A DNA stretch of 31,899 nucleotides from Leptolinea sp. UBA5366 (GCA_002407845.1 DHPK01000009.1:168636-200534); one strand, 5' to 3'; positions 7,834-16,177 are shown, numbered from the stretch's first letter. A program made the numbers and translations. The notes: a model not told the origin generated them from the letters alone.

Positions 7834-8694
7834 CTATCTGTGATTCCCCATGAAAAACAGGGCTAAGACGCCCGGTCCAGTATGCGATCCAATCACATTG
7901 CCGACATAACTGACGACGAAATCAGTTGTCCCCAAATTTTCCCGAATTAATCTCATCAATTCTTCGACATCTTCCATGCAATCGCCATGACTGATGAACA
8001 CGCGCTGTTTTTCCGGTTCAACAGCCATTTCCTTCATCTTTTCGTATAGACGATTTACCGCTTTGACCCGCCCCATCTTTTTTTCGCGCGGGATCAAGTG
8101 ACCTGCATCGTCCATGTTCATCACGGGTTTAATACTTAGAATCGTGCCAAACCAGGCTGCGCCGGCTGAAACTCTTCCGCCGCGCTGGAGGAAATTTAGA
8201 TCGTCAACGGTGAACCAATGGTTCATTTTTAATTTGTTTGCTTCGAGCCAGTCTCGAACTTCTTCGATAGATTTTCCTTCATCGCGCATACGGACTGCAT
8301 AATCAACCAGCAGACCATATCCCATTGACGCAGAAAGCGTATCAACGGCATATATTTTGCTGTCTGGATTTTGATCCATGATCGTTTTAGCGGCAATTTC
8401 ACCGCTGTTGTAGGTGGCGCTCAGACCTGATGAAAAACCGATATAAAGAATTTCTTTTTTATTTTCAGCAAGCAGACGGTTGAATTCGTCCTCAAATGCA
8501 TCTGGATTTATCTGGCTGGTCTTAGACATGCTGCCGTTTCGCAGAATGTCATAAAAATCTTTGCCAGACAAGCCTTCCGGACCTGGCTTACCGTCAATTG
8601 TATAACTTAGGCTAAGATAACTGAAATCCTTGTAAGTACCAGACAGACTTGCAGGCAGGTCTGTGCACGAATCAGTCAGGATGTGGAAAGACAT
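7834..8694 (-). CDS. DegV family fatty-acid-binding protein
   Basis: 286 residues with the DegV layout: ILTDSCTDLP at the N-terminus, SKTSQINPDAFEDEF, the lipid-headgroup motif GFSSGLSATYNS, VDTLSASMG.G, DDLNFLQRGGRVS and IGSHTGPGVLALFF near the C-terminus. Family members bind fatty acids in the cytoplasm and, as FakB, present them to the kinase FakA for phosphorylation. Whether this one works with a FakA cannot be told here, as no fakA is in the window. A GGAGG lies about 10 bases before the ATG. It is transcribed divergently from surE. Confidence 0.92.
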   Translation of the reverse strand: MSFHILTDSCTDLPASLSGTYKDFSYLSLSYTIDGKPGPEGLSGKDFYDILRNGSMSKTSQINPDAFEDEFNRLLAENKKEILYIGFSSGLSATYNSGEIAAKTIMDQNPDSKIYAVDTLSASMGYGLLVDYAVRMRDEGKSIEEVRDWLEANKLKMNHWFTVDDLNFLQRGGRVSAGAAWFGTILSIKPVMNMDDAGHLIPREKKMGRVKAVNRLYEKMKEMAVEPEKQRVFISHGDCMEDVEELMRLIRENLGTTDFVVSYVGNVIGSHTGPGVLALFFMGNHR

Positions 8695-8749
8695 GACCTT
8701 GATCCTCCGCTTCTAAAATGTATCAGACTCAATCAGTCCCAATTTCTTC

Positions 8750-8755
8750 ATTATA
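8750..8755 (-). promoter_or_regulatory. Candidate -10 box for degV
   Basis: A TATAAT on the minus strand 55 bases before the degV start. TTGATT lies upstream with a short 15-base spacer, so the -35 is weak. Confidence 0.35.
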
Positions 8756-8859
8756 AACGAATTCGACCTCAATCAAATTTGGTATCATTTGTTTGTGATG
8801 TGAATGGAAATGCATGAAACAGGATTAACGAATGGATTTTTGCAAAAGACAAGGGAAAC

Positions 8860-9666
8860 ATGAAAAAAACTATATTGCTGACAAATGATGACGGAATCGA
8901 ATCTCCTGGTATTTGGAAAATCGCTGAAGGGCTGGTCTCGATCGCTGAGGTTTGGATTGCTGCGCCTAGAACCCAATATACGGGCGCCGGACGCTGCTTC
9001 TTTATTGAGGATGACGGGATTATTACGAAATATCCGTTGCGATTCGAATCAGAAAACCTTCGAGCATTTTCAATCGGGGCATCCCCTGCACAGTGTGTTT
9101 ATCAGGCAGTAGAGGAAATTTTACCGGTCAAGCCAGATCTGGTCGTCAGCGGGATTAATTATGGCGAGAATCTGGGAACGGTGGTGACTGGATCAGGAAC
9201 AATTGGAGCCGCGATAGAGGCTGCGATTATCGGGCTGAAGGCGATGGCAATTTCACTCGAAATCCTACCCGAAGAAGGGTACCGCAGTCATTCTGACTCG
9301 GTTGATTTTTCAGCAGCAGCATCTTTCGGAAGGCGCTTTGCATTGGCGATTTTATCAGAAGGCTTGCCGGAGGGAGTGGATATCCTAAAAGTTGATGTCC
9401 CGCGCGAAGCGGACAGCGATACTCCTTGGGAAGTGACAAAAATTTCTCGAATGAGCGGAATGGCACGCAGGATTATTCGCGAAGAAGCCAATCAAAACGC
9501 TCAAATCTACTGGTATCCTGATTCTAATCGGGACAAAACGGAAACCGATTCCGACCTGTATGCTGTTGTGCATGACAGGAAAGTATCGGTCAGCCCGATG
9601 ACGATTGACATGACCGCGGATTGTGACTTTTCCGCACTGCGAAAACGATTAGAAAAAGGAGGGTAA
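8860..9666 (+). CDS. surE: 5'-nucleotidase SurE
   Basis: 268 residues. The metal-binding start ILLTNDDGIESPGI (Asp10, Asp11), the segment VSGINYGENLGTVVTGSGTIGAAIEA with the conserved Asn, and the later ISLE are typical of SurE. The enzyme is a metal-dependent phosphatase for nucleoside 5'- and 3'-monophosphates, linked to stationary-phase survival. It stands alone between divergent degV and convergent phnE. Its stop codon lies inside the terminator hairpin of the phn operon. Confidence 0.93.
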   Translation: MKKTILLTNDDGIESPGIWKIAEGLVSIAEVWIAAPRTQYTGAGRCFFIEDDGIITKYPLRFESENLRAFSIGASPAQCVYQAVEEILPVKPDLVVSGINYGENLGTVVTGSGTIGAAIEAAIIGLKAMAISLEILPEEGYRSHSDSVDFSAAASFGRRFALAILSEGLPEGVDILKVDVPREADSDTPWEVTKISRMSGMARRIIREEANQNAQIYWYPDSNRDKTETDSDLYAVVHDRKVSVSPMTIDMTADCDFSALRKRLEKGG

Positions 9667-9684
9667 GCTTTTACGCTGCCCTCC
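9653..9684 (-). terminator. Terminator of the phnD-C-E operon
   Basis: On the minus strand, GGAGGG (9684-9679) pairs with CCCTCC (9663-9658), with a partly paired interior, followed by five T (9657-9653). It is 26 bases past the phnE stop and overlaps the end of surE on the other strand. Confidence 0.55.
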
Positions 9685-9709
9685 CGAAGAACAAAGAATC
9701 TGAAAATAA

Positions 9710-11533
9710 TCAAACAATTTTATTGCGAACGTAACCGCTGAGATAGTCCATCAGCGAAACCACAATCGCAATGGCGATCATTTGAACAGAGGCTGCCCGG
9801 TAATTCAGCAGGTTAATATTTTGCTGCAGCAGAAATCCGATCCCGCCGCCGCCTGCAAAACCGATGACGGTCGAGGTGCGCACGTTTTGATCCCAGCGAT
9901 AGAGCGTGAACGAAATGTATGGCGGGATAATCTGAGGCACCACCGCGTAGACAATTTGCTGAAGCAGATTCGCACCGCTTGCCTGAATCGCTTCCAGTGG
10001 CCCATCCAGAATGTTTTCGACTTGCTCTGAATACATCTTCCCCAATGCAGCGATGGTGTGCAGTGCGAGCGCCAACGCCCCGGCGAATGGTCCGATCCCG
10101 ACCCAGACGACAAAGACGATGACCATTACCAGCGATTCAATCGAGCGCAACACGTTGAAAATCATTCTCGTGATGAAATAGACGGCATTGCCGATCTTCA
10201 TTTCCTCATCAGGCTTGTGGAGCAGGGATAAGATCAGACCGATCGCCCCGCCGATCAACGCCGGATAGTGCAGATAGATCCGGGGATTTTTGAAGAGGTA
10301 AAGCCAGTTCAGAATGCCCATCAGCAACAGTGCGATCGCAGCATACGCAATGATCGCAAATAGCGTTGAGAGGATGCGGGTCGTGCCTGGAGCGACCTTT
10401 TTAATCAGATGTTTTCCGAGGCGGCTTCCCCAACTGCTGAACAGGAATGCAATACTGAATCCCAAAAGCAATGGGATGATCATTTCCAATATTTCGCCTA
10501 AATCTTCAATGAATGATCCAAGGAATCCGAAAACCCCTAATGAAATATTGAGCTGAGTTCCAATCGCCATCATGCTGTTTGCCAGTAAATAAAGGAAACT
10601 GACGAACAGGAAGCCTAGAGCTGCTTTTGCCAGCATCAATAGCTGCTTCGCGCTATTTCCATTGTCGGCAGCACTTTCGCGATTAAATAGCCAGCGGATC
10701 AGCAGGTAAACAGCGGCTCCAGCCAGTATTGTTGAAACTATTAGAATCCAGCCTTGCATAGCGAAGCGATTGATCTGTCCGCTAATTAAACTGGCAAGCT
10801 TGATCCCAATGTAAAAACCGATGGGGATCAGGAAAAGAGTCAGTGAGATGCTGATGAAATCGGATTTAACTTTTTCCATCAAATTCTTTGCTGCAAAGAA
10901 GCTGAGCGGCAGCGCTAAAATGCAGCCGACGGTTGTTGAAAGCAAGGCTAAAAAGAGCGTTTCAACGATCTTGTTCCAAGTGTCACGGACTGTTTGCGAT
11001 GGACGGATGTTTCCGGCATAGGCGGTCGTGGTTACCTGGATGGTCTGCGGATCATCCGATTCGCGGTTCTTAGGAATCACTCCCTCGGTCTTGAAGTAGC
11101 CATCCCGGTCAGTCGATGCCTCAGCAAATTTGAGCTTAACGCCGTTGGGCGGGACAAATTGGACAAACTGGCTTTCGAGCGGAGGAAAATTATATCCCTC
11201 GACTGTGACCGATTCTCCGGCGTTCAGGCAGTTGCTGCTCAGAACAAGATAAGGTCCGTCGCTCTCTTCGGCTGGAATTGGAATAATCTCTTTCTCTTTA
11301 CAGGGAACTTGGACGGAGGATTTGACCTCGGTAGAGACCTTGTCATAGGTGACAAGATCCGGATTAAATAACGCGCGGATGATGCGCACCAGCTGTGTCT
11401 GCCGTGTCGGACTTTTTGTCTCGGAGAGATTCACTTTAGTGACCGAAAATCCGATAGCGTAAAAGACCACTAGTCCTATAATGATCAAAGCAACGCGCAA
11501 ACTTTTGAGGATTGAATTTTTCTCTTTTTTCAT
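9710..11533 (-). CDS. phnE: Enlarged PhnE-type ABC transporter permease
   Basis: 607 residues, over twice the usual PhnE length of about 270. Residues 10-32 are a membrane anchor, and about 90-170 form a beta-rich, probably exported domain (SSNCLNAGESVTVEGYNFPP, then FKTEGVIP) resembling IPT/Ig-like folds. The permease begins at about 190 (TLFLALLSTTVGCILALPLSFFAAKNL) and is interrupted by about 230 residues carrying roughly five or six hydrophobic helices. It resumes at about 455 with RMIFNVLRSIESLVMVIVFVVWVGIGPFAGALALALH. The ATPase-contact loop EAIQASGANLLQQIVYAVVPQ is at about 514-534, and the end (NVRTSTVIGFAGGGGIGFLL) is typical PhnE. It should form the channel for the PhnD/PhnC system. 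It starts 2 bases after phnC. Confidence 0.85.
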   Translation of the reverse strand: MKKEKNSILKSLRVALIIIGLVVFYAIGFSVTKVNLSETKSPTRQTQLVRIIRALFNPDLVTYDKVSTEVKSSVQVPCKEKEIIPIPAEESDGPYLVLSSNCLNAGESVTVEGYNFPPLESQFVQFVPPNGVKLKFAEASTDRDGYFKTEGVIPKNRESDDPQTIQVTTTAYAGNIRPSQTVRDTWNKIVETLFLALLSTTVGCILALPLSFFAAKNLMEKVKSDFISISLTLFLIPIGFYIGIKLASLISGQINRFAMQGWILIVSTILAGAAVYLLIRWLFNRESAADNGNSAKQLLMLAKAALGFLFVSFLYLLANSMMAIGTQLNISLGVFGFLGSFIEDLGEILEMIIPLLLGFSIAFLFSSWGSRLGKHLIKKVAPGTTRILSTLFAIIAYAAIALLLMGILNWLYLFKNPRIYLHYPALIGGAIGLILSLLHKPDEEMKIGNAVYFITRMIFNVLRSIESLVMVIVFVVWVGIGPFAGALALALHTIAALGKMYSEQVENILDGPLEAIQASGANLLQQIVYAVVPQIIPPYISFTLYRWDQNVRTSTVIGFAGGGGIGFLLQQNINLLNYRAASVQMIAIAIVVSLMDYLSGYVRNKIV

Positions 11534-11535
11534 GA

Positions 11536-12288
11536 TTATCCAACCCTTTCAGCGTCTCGTCCATAAATATCTTTGAACTTTGCATCGTCAATCTCGGCTG
11601 GAAGTCCGTCAAATACAACTTTTCCTTCATTAAGTGCCACAACGCGATCCGCGTAACGATGCACGAGGTCTAAAAAGTGAAGACTGCAAATGACCGTGAC
11701 GCCCAGTTCTTGGTTGATTTTTTCAAGATATTGCATGATACTGTGAGCCAAAACCGGGTCAAGCGAGGCGACAGGTTCGTCCGCGAGCATGATCTCGGGG
11801 TTTTGCATCATTGCCCGGGCAATAGCGACGCGCTGCTGCTGACCGCCGCTCAATTCATCTGCACGCTGATTGGCTTTATCCGCAATCCCAACCCGTTCGA
11901 GCTGGAGCATTGCGTCACGATAGTCCTCTTTTGAAAAACGGTTGATCAAACTCCAGGCGGGATTGATGTATCCAAGCCTGCCAGAAAGCACATTCGTTAG
12001 AACAGAAGAACGAGCGACCAAATTGAAATTCTGAAATACCATGCCAATTTTCCGCCGATATAGCCGCATTTCATTTTCAGGCAGCGGCACCATGTTAACG
12101 CCGTTCCAGATGATTTCACCAGCGGTGGGTTCGATGAGCCGGTTGATACAGCGCAGCAGGGTTGACTTTCCTGAACCGGATAAGCCGATGACTGCCAGAA
12201 ACTGTCCGTCTGGAATCGAAAAAGACACATCGTTTAATGCTTGGGTTCCCCCGGGATAAGTTTTTGAGACATTTTTTATTTCGAGCAT
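11536..12288 (-). CDS. phnC: Phosphonate-type ABC transporter ATPase
   Basis: 250 residues, the normal PhnC length. Walker A GLSGSGKST (residues 35-43), Q-loop VFQNFNL, signature LSGGQQQ, Walker B IMLADEP with the catalytic Glu, D-loop SLDP and the switch His in CSLHF. The insertion FSKEDYRDAMLQLERVGI is typical of PhnC. It powers uptake through the PhnE-like permease. The family imports phosphonates or phosphite and related anions; the true ligand is set by PhnD and is not known here. No C-P lyase genes are in the window. Confidence 0.93.
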   Translation of the reverse strand: MLEIKNVSKTYPGGTQALNDVSFSIPDGQFLAVIGLSGSGKSTLLRCINRLIEPTAGEIIWNGVNMVPLPENEMRLYRRKIGMVFQNFNLVARSSVLTNVLSGRLGYINPAWSLINRFSKEDYRDAMLQLERVGIADKANQRADELSGGQQQRVAIARAMMQNPEIMLADEPVASLDPVLAHSIMQYLEKINQELGVTVICSLHFLDLVHRYADRVVALNEGKVVFDGLPAEIDDAKFKDIYGRDAERVG

Positions 12289-12386
12289 AGTATTCCAGTC
12301 TTATTTTTAACGCTGGCTGCGGCAATCTGACAAGCAACGAAATAATTTATTGGAAAATTCGCGCTTGGTTTCTTTAAAATTTGTAA

Positions 12387-12421
12387 GACAAACGAGGAAC
12401 AAATATCTTGTTCCTCGTTTG
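12387..12421 (-). terminator. Strong hairpin between phnD and phnC
   Basis: A perfect 15-base-pair stem (12387-12401 with 12407-12421) and 5-base loop, 18 bases past the phnD stop. There is no long T run after it, so it may be a partial terminator or a 3' stabiliser that makes the binding protein more abundant than the transporter subunits. Confidence 0.6.
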
Positions 12422-12438
12422 TTATGAGTAGGTTCAGA

Positions 12439-13458
12439 TTAGCGGAAGTCTTCCAGTGTTTCACCCAATTCGGCAACCAGCATTCTGGTGATGTCATAGT
12501 TGGCGTCCGTGGTTCGTTCCAATCCGGTCCAGTTATAAAAATCGGGGTCGCCGATAGAGGCATCCCATTCTGGAGTTTCAGAGAATGCGATCAGCGCATC
12601 TTCAATCTTGGCACGGAGTTCAGCCGGGAATTGCGGTCCGAATGAGAGAGTGTCGTTCGGAATGGAAGTGCTCAGATCAAGAATCTTAACTTTCTGAACA
12701 ACGTCCGGCGCTTCCTCGCGGATGTTAGCGCGCGCGTCTTTGACGATGTATCCGCTGCAATCGATGTCTTTGCCATCCTCAGTCAGCGTGCAAGTGTCAA
12801 TGAATTCATCCGGGACGTCCGGGCTGTCGCCATATTTCCAAGGTTCTACACCCTCGGGGGCGATGCAGGGGCTGTAAAAGACAGTTGCGAAATCCGCTTC
12901 ATTGTTATAAACAGCTTTAACTGCCTGCGGATGCCCGCCAGCTTCGACGATGTCGCCGACTTCAATGCCCAGTTTTTTCAGCTGGACTGCCGGGACGGTG
13001 TAACCGGAGGTTGATGAAGCATCCGGATACGCCCAGGTTTTCCCATTCAGATCTTCTATGCTCTCGATTCCGCTGTCACGTCGAACCAAGAATTCTGCCC
13101 AATATTCTTTGAAGCCATAACGGATTGCGGCAAAGGCAACGTCAACCCCGCAAAGTTCGCTTGCCATGACGTAAGGTTTGGCAGGGATAAACCCCATGGT
13201 GTTATCCGGGCTGGCGCACATTTCTTCAACGGTCGCAGCAAATGACGTCGGAACAGAGACGACATAGTAATAGCCAGTTGCCTCATGAAGCGCATTCGCC
13301 ATGATTTCACCGCCGCTCACGATTGTGTTTGCATCTACGGAAGGGACAAACAAAACTTTAATCGGATTCGCTTCAGAACCGATTTCTGCCTGGGCAAATA
13401 CGCTGCCGGCTAATGCAAAAATGAACAAAAAAGCAAGAACCAACGACAATCTTTTCAT
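12439..13458 (-). CDS. phnD: Phosphonate-type ABC transporter substrate-binding protein
   Basis: 339 residues. A signal peptide (basic MKR, hydrophobic core, cleavage after VFA at about residue 22) is followed by a PhnD-type fold: NPIKVLFVPSVDANTIVSGGEIMANALHEATG, then SIEDLNGKTWAYPDASSTSGYTVPAVQLKKLGI, AVYNNEADFATVFYSPC and ILDLSTSIPNDTLSFGP. The protein captures its ligand outside the membrane for PhnC/PhnE. It has four Cys, unusual but not unique. AGGAG lies 7 bases before the ATG. First gene of the operon, separated from phnC by 150 bases containing a hairpin. Confidence 0.9.
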   Translation of the reverse strand: MKRLSLVLAFLFIFALAGSVFAQAEIGSEANPIKVLFVPSVDANTIVSGGEIMANALHEATGYYYVVSVPTSFAATVEEMCASPDNTMGFIPAKPYVMASELCGVDVAFAAIRYGFKEYWAEFLVRRDSGIESIEDLNGKTWAYPDASSTSGYTVPAVQLKKLGIEVGDIVEAGGHPQAVKAVYNNEADFATVFYSPCIAPEGVEPWKYGDSPDVPDEFIDTCTLTEDGKDIDCSGYIVKDARANIREEAPDVVQKVKILDLSTSIPNDTLSFGPQFPAELRAKIEDALIAFSETPEWDASIGDPDFYNWTGLERTTDANYDITRMLVAELGETLEDFR

Positions 13459-13613
13459 CTTTTTCTCCTTGAATTGAACAAATTTAATAAATGATTTGCA
13501 TCACTCGAATCATAGCATATTTCACTCAAAATAAAATATGGAAATGGTCGCTTATTTTTGCATCAGAATCGAAGTTTTAGCGTAATTTAATAATGAGATG
13601 GTGATGAAGATAC

Positions 13614-13619
13614 TATAAT
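13614..13619 (+). promoter_or_regulatory. Candidate -10 box for the beta-hydroxyacid dehydrogenase gene
   Basis: TATAAT 35 bases before the ATG. No good -35 is visible. The following GGAGGA at 13638-13643 is a strong ribosome binding site. Confidence 0.4.
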
Positions 13620-13648
13620 AAAAGGAATAAAGTCATTGGAGGACAAAA

Positions 13649-14545
13649 ATGTTAAAAGTTGGCTACATTGGACTCGGACACATGGGCAGGCATATCGCCA
13701 GAAATATTTTGCAGGGCGGATTCCCGCTGGTTGTGCATAATCGCAGCCAGAAAGCCGTTGAGGAACTGGTCAGCGAGGGTGCAGTTTCGGCTTCGTCCCC
13801 TGCCGAAGTCGCGTCACAGGTCGATGTTGTCTTTACCAATCTGCCTGATTCACTGGATGTCGAATTGGTGGCATTAGGACCGAAAGGAATTATCGAAGGG
13901 GCGCATGACGGTCTGATCTTCGTGGATAACTCAACCATCAAACCGGCATCTGCTCGGAAAATTGCTGAAAAATTGTCCGAAGTGAATGTCATGGCATTAG
14001 ACGCGCCGGTCAGCGGCGGGGATATCGGGGCAAAAAATGCTACCTTGACAATCATGGTCGGCGGTCCTGAAGAAGCGCTGAATACGGTTCGTCCGATTCT
14101 TGAAAAGTGCGGGAAGACCATCACCCATATAGGCGACTCCGGATCGGGTCAAATCGCTAAAGCTGCCAATCAGATCATGGTAGTTGCGCAGCTGGTTGCC
14201 CTGGCTGAATTGTTGGTTTTCACACAGAAAGCTGGCGCTGACCCAAAGAAAACAGTCGCTGCGATTCGCGGCGGTGCTGCGCAGTGCTGGGCGCTTGATG
14301 TTAAACCGCAGCGCTTGTTTGCCGGCAATCGCGAACCGGGTTTTAAATCCAAATTGCAGTTGAAGGATATCAACATCATCATGGACACCGCCAGAGAGTA
14401 TGGAATTCCTCTGCCCGCCTTGGCAGAGCATGCCCAATTATTCCAGAGTCTCGTTCTGCGCGGGTATGGCGACTTGGACAATTCCGCCATTATTAAAGTT
14501 ATAGAAGACATGGCTGACATTCAACTGATTGAACCTGATAAATGA
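13649..14545 (+). CDS. NAD(P)-dependent beta-hydroxyacid dehydrogenase
   Basis: 298 residues, the usual length of the 3-hydroxyisobutyrate/tartronate semialdehyde reductase family. The Rossmann motif GYIGLGHMG (residues 5-13), the substrate loop DAPVSGGDIGA and the catalytic Lys in GQIAKAANQ are present, with FKSKLQLKDI in the C-terminal helical domain. It should reduce a semialdehyde to the beta-hydroxyacid, or the reverse; glyoxylate/succinic-semialdehyde reductase activity is also possible. A GGAGGA lies 5 bases before the ATG. The stop codon lies in the first copy of a 14-bp tandem duplication that also holds the next gene's start. Confidence 0.9.
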   Translation: MLKVGYIGLGHMGRHIARNILQGGFPLVVHNRSQKAVEELVSEGAVSASSPAEVASQVDVVFTNLPDSLDVELVALGPKGIIEGAHDGLIFVDNSTIKPASARKIAEKLSEVNVMALDAPVSGGDIGAKNATLTIMVGGPEEALNTVRPILEKCGKTITHIGDSGSGQIAKAANQIMVVAQLVALAELLVFTQKAGADPKKTVAAIRGGAAQCWALDVKPQRLFAGNREPGFKSKLQLKDINIIMDTAREYGIPLPALAEHAQLFQSLVLRGYGDLDNSAIIKVIEDMADIQLIEPDK

Positions 14546-14569
14546 GAAATAAACGATGAGAAATAAACG
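14542..14569 (+). repeat. 14-bp perfect tandem duplication at a gene junction
   Basis: ATGAGAAATAAACG occurs at 14542-14555 and again at 14556-14569. The first copy holds the stop of the dehydrogenase (TGA 14543-14545). The second holds the ATG of the following exported protein. The first ATG opens a five-codon frame MRNKR whose TGA overlaps the real ATG. Confidence 0.9.
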
Positions 14570-15647
14570 AACTATTTTGATCCCTATTTTATTGTTGATG
14601 TTAGTCTTTCTTTCAACCGGTTCAGCTTATGCTGAAGAAAACGCATCTGCAATTTATCTCTCAGAAACACCTTACCAAATGGCATTTGTCGACGGAGGTT
14701 TTTCGACTGTCGGTGCACAAACGCATGATATTGACGCGAACCCGGATGCCCAACCGATTCACACTGTGAAACTCAACCCCTATTACATTGACACTCTCGA
14801 AGTAACCAACCAGCAGTATGCTGACTGCGTCAATGCTGGAGCCTGCACTGCGCCGACGAGCGTTGCAAGCGAGACCCGCGACCCTTATTATGGCGTTGAA
14901 TGGTTTTCCAGATTTCCGGTTGTGAATGTCACCTGGCAGGACGCAGCCGACTATTGCAAATATGTTGGGAAACGGCTGCCGACAGAAGCAGAATGGGAAA
15001 AAGCTGCCATGGGTGCGATCGATTACCGGCGCTATCCCTGGGGAAATTCTGAACCCAAGTCATACACAATCAATATGACAGGGGTGCCTGGGGATACCGA
15101 GATGGGCAACACTTATCTAAACGGTGCCAGCCCATTTGGTTTGGTGGATGTTGCCGGAAATGTTTCTGAATGGGTGTCGGACTGGTACAGCGATGGGTAC
15201 TATAAAGTATCCGAACAGGATTATCCCAAAGGACCTGCTGAAGGGACTGAGAAAGTCATTCGCGGGGACTCTTATAAAACTGCTCTTTCTGACGTGCATT
15301 TGACAAATCGATACAAACTTGATCCTGAGCAGTCGAATAATTACACAGGATTTCGCTGTGCAAAAGACGTTCGCGAGTTAGTATCCTACACCGTTACTGC
15401 AACGCCCGAAGCTGATGATGCCAAGGTATCAACTGCCCTGATTCAGTCAGGTCAACAGGATGGCATATTTGTCTTAAATGAACCCGGTGTCGGGAAACAG
15501 ATGGTGTGCATTGCGAAGAATGGTTCGGTAGTCGAATTGCTGGACGGACCAACCGAGATTTCTTACACGAAATGGTATAAGATCCGAACACAATCCGGCT
15601 GTGAAGGCTGGACGCTGGCTTCAAGCCTAAACCTTCAAGTAAATTAA
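14556..15647 (+). CDS. Exported SUMF1/formylglycine-enzyme-fold protein with C-terminal SH3-like domain
   Basis: 363 residues. A signal peptide (cleavage after SAYA, about residue 26) is followed by a SUMF1-type domain: MAFVDGGFSTVGAQ, YYIDTLEVTNQQYADCVNAG, PVVNVTWQDAADYCKYVGKRLPTEAEWEKAA, YPWGN, NVSEWVSDWY and NYTGFRC. In catalytic formylglycine-generating enzymes a Cys pair follows RGGS; here the stretch RGDSYKTALSDVHLTNRYK has none, so this is probably a binding or structural member. Residues about 290-363 resemble a bacterial SH3 domain (GKQMVCIAKNGSVVELLDGP, then WYKIRTQSGCEGWTLASSL). It may act at the cell surface. The end overlaps the convergent maturation protease gene by 4 bases. Confidence 0.8.
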   Translation: MRNKRTILIPILLLMLVFLSTGSAYAEENASAIYLSETPYQMAFVDGGFSTVGAQTHDIDANPDAQPIHTVKLNPYYIDTLEVTNQQYADCVNAGACTAPTSVASETRDPYYGVEWFSRFPVVNVTWQDAADYCKYVGKRLPTEAEWEKAAMGAIDYRRYPWGNSEPKSYTINMTGVPGDTEMGNTYLNGASPFGLVDVAGNVSEWVSDWYSDGYYKVSEQDYPKGPAEGTEKVIRGDSYKTALSDVHLTNRYKLDPEQSNNYTGFRCAKDVRELVSYTVTATPEADDAKVSTALIQSGQQDGIFVLNEPGVGKQMVCIAKNGSVVELLDGPTEISYTKWYKIRTQSGCEGWTLASSLNLQVN

Positions 15648-16177
15648 CTGAGCAGCTGAAAGAGAAACTCGGCTGCTTGCGTTGCTGCAGATTCGACTTC
15701 TTCATTGACTGGAGCCAAAAGGTCAATGCAAACAGGTTGAATCAGCAGCAAACTGCAATCACAATTGAGCTCGCTGACGAGGTAATCTGCAAAGGTTGCC
15801 AGCGGCAGCGCATGAGTCGATGCGCCAAAACCGACTGCCAACTCCCTTGAAAACAATTGTATTTCCGCCGGCTCTCCGCCAAAGTCGCCTGCATCAAGCA
15901 TCAGGATGTAATCTGGCTGTATCTTTCGCAGCATGCCGCTGAAATTTTCAGGGGTCGTTCCGCAATTGATCAGGTGAACCGACGGGGGAAGCGGCGTCTT
16001 TTTCGATAATGACGCCAATGCATTCACTGCAAGAACTCCGGCAGCGTCATCCCCCCTGATCTCGCTGCCAATGCCCAGCACAGCAAAAACAGGATCAGGC
16101 TTTTTCTTCGACAGCGCTTTGTGAATTTCCCTCAGCTGATTCTGCCAGGTATTTGTCAATGTTTTTCCGCTTTCCAT
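15644..16177 (-). CDS. hycI: Hydrogenase maturation endopeptidase (HycI type)
   Basis: 177 residues. GIGSEIRGDDAAG (about 35-47), LDAGD (94-98) and STHALPLATFADYL (about 120-133) are the HybD/HycI motifs; the Glu, Asp and His fit the nickel-sensing site. The enzyme removes the C-terminal tail of the [NiFe] large subunit after metal insertion. The large subunit of this operon has such a tail, so this is its natural substrate. I kept the ATG at 16177, which overlaps the NuoI-like gene by 83 bases, because the N-terminal helix NTWQNQLREIHKAL matches family members and no later good start exists. Last gene of the operon. Confidence 0.88.
   Translation of the reverse strand: MESGKTLTNTWQNQLREIHKALSKKKPDPVFAVLGIGSEIRGDDAAGVLAVNALASLSKKTPLPPSVHLINCGTTPENFSGMLRKIQPDYILMLDAGDFGGEPAEIQLFSRELAVGFGASTHALPLATFADYLVSELNCDCSLLLIQPVCIDLLAPVNEEVESAATQAAEFLFQLLS

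Noticed and set aside
13663..14437. Two long minus-strand frames opposite the beta-hydroxyacid dehydrogenase
   Set aside because: The plus-strand protein is conserved throughout with a strong ribosome binding site. The antisense frames have low-complexity, Ser/Thr-rich or unrecognisable sequence.
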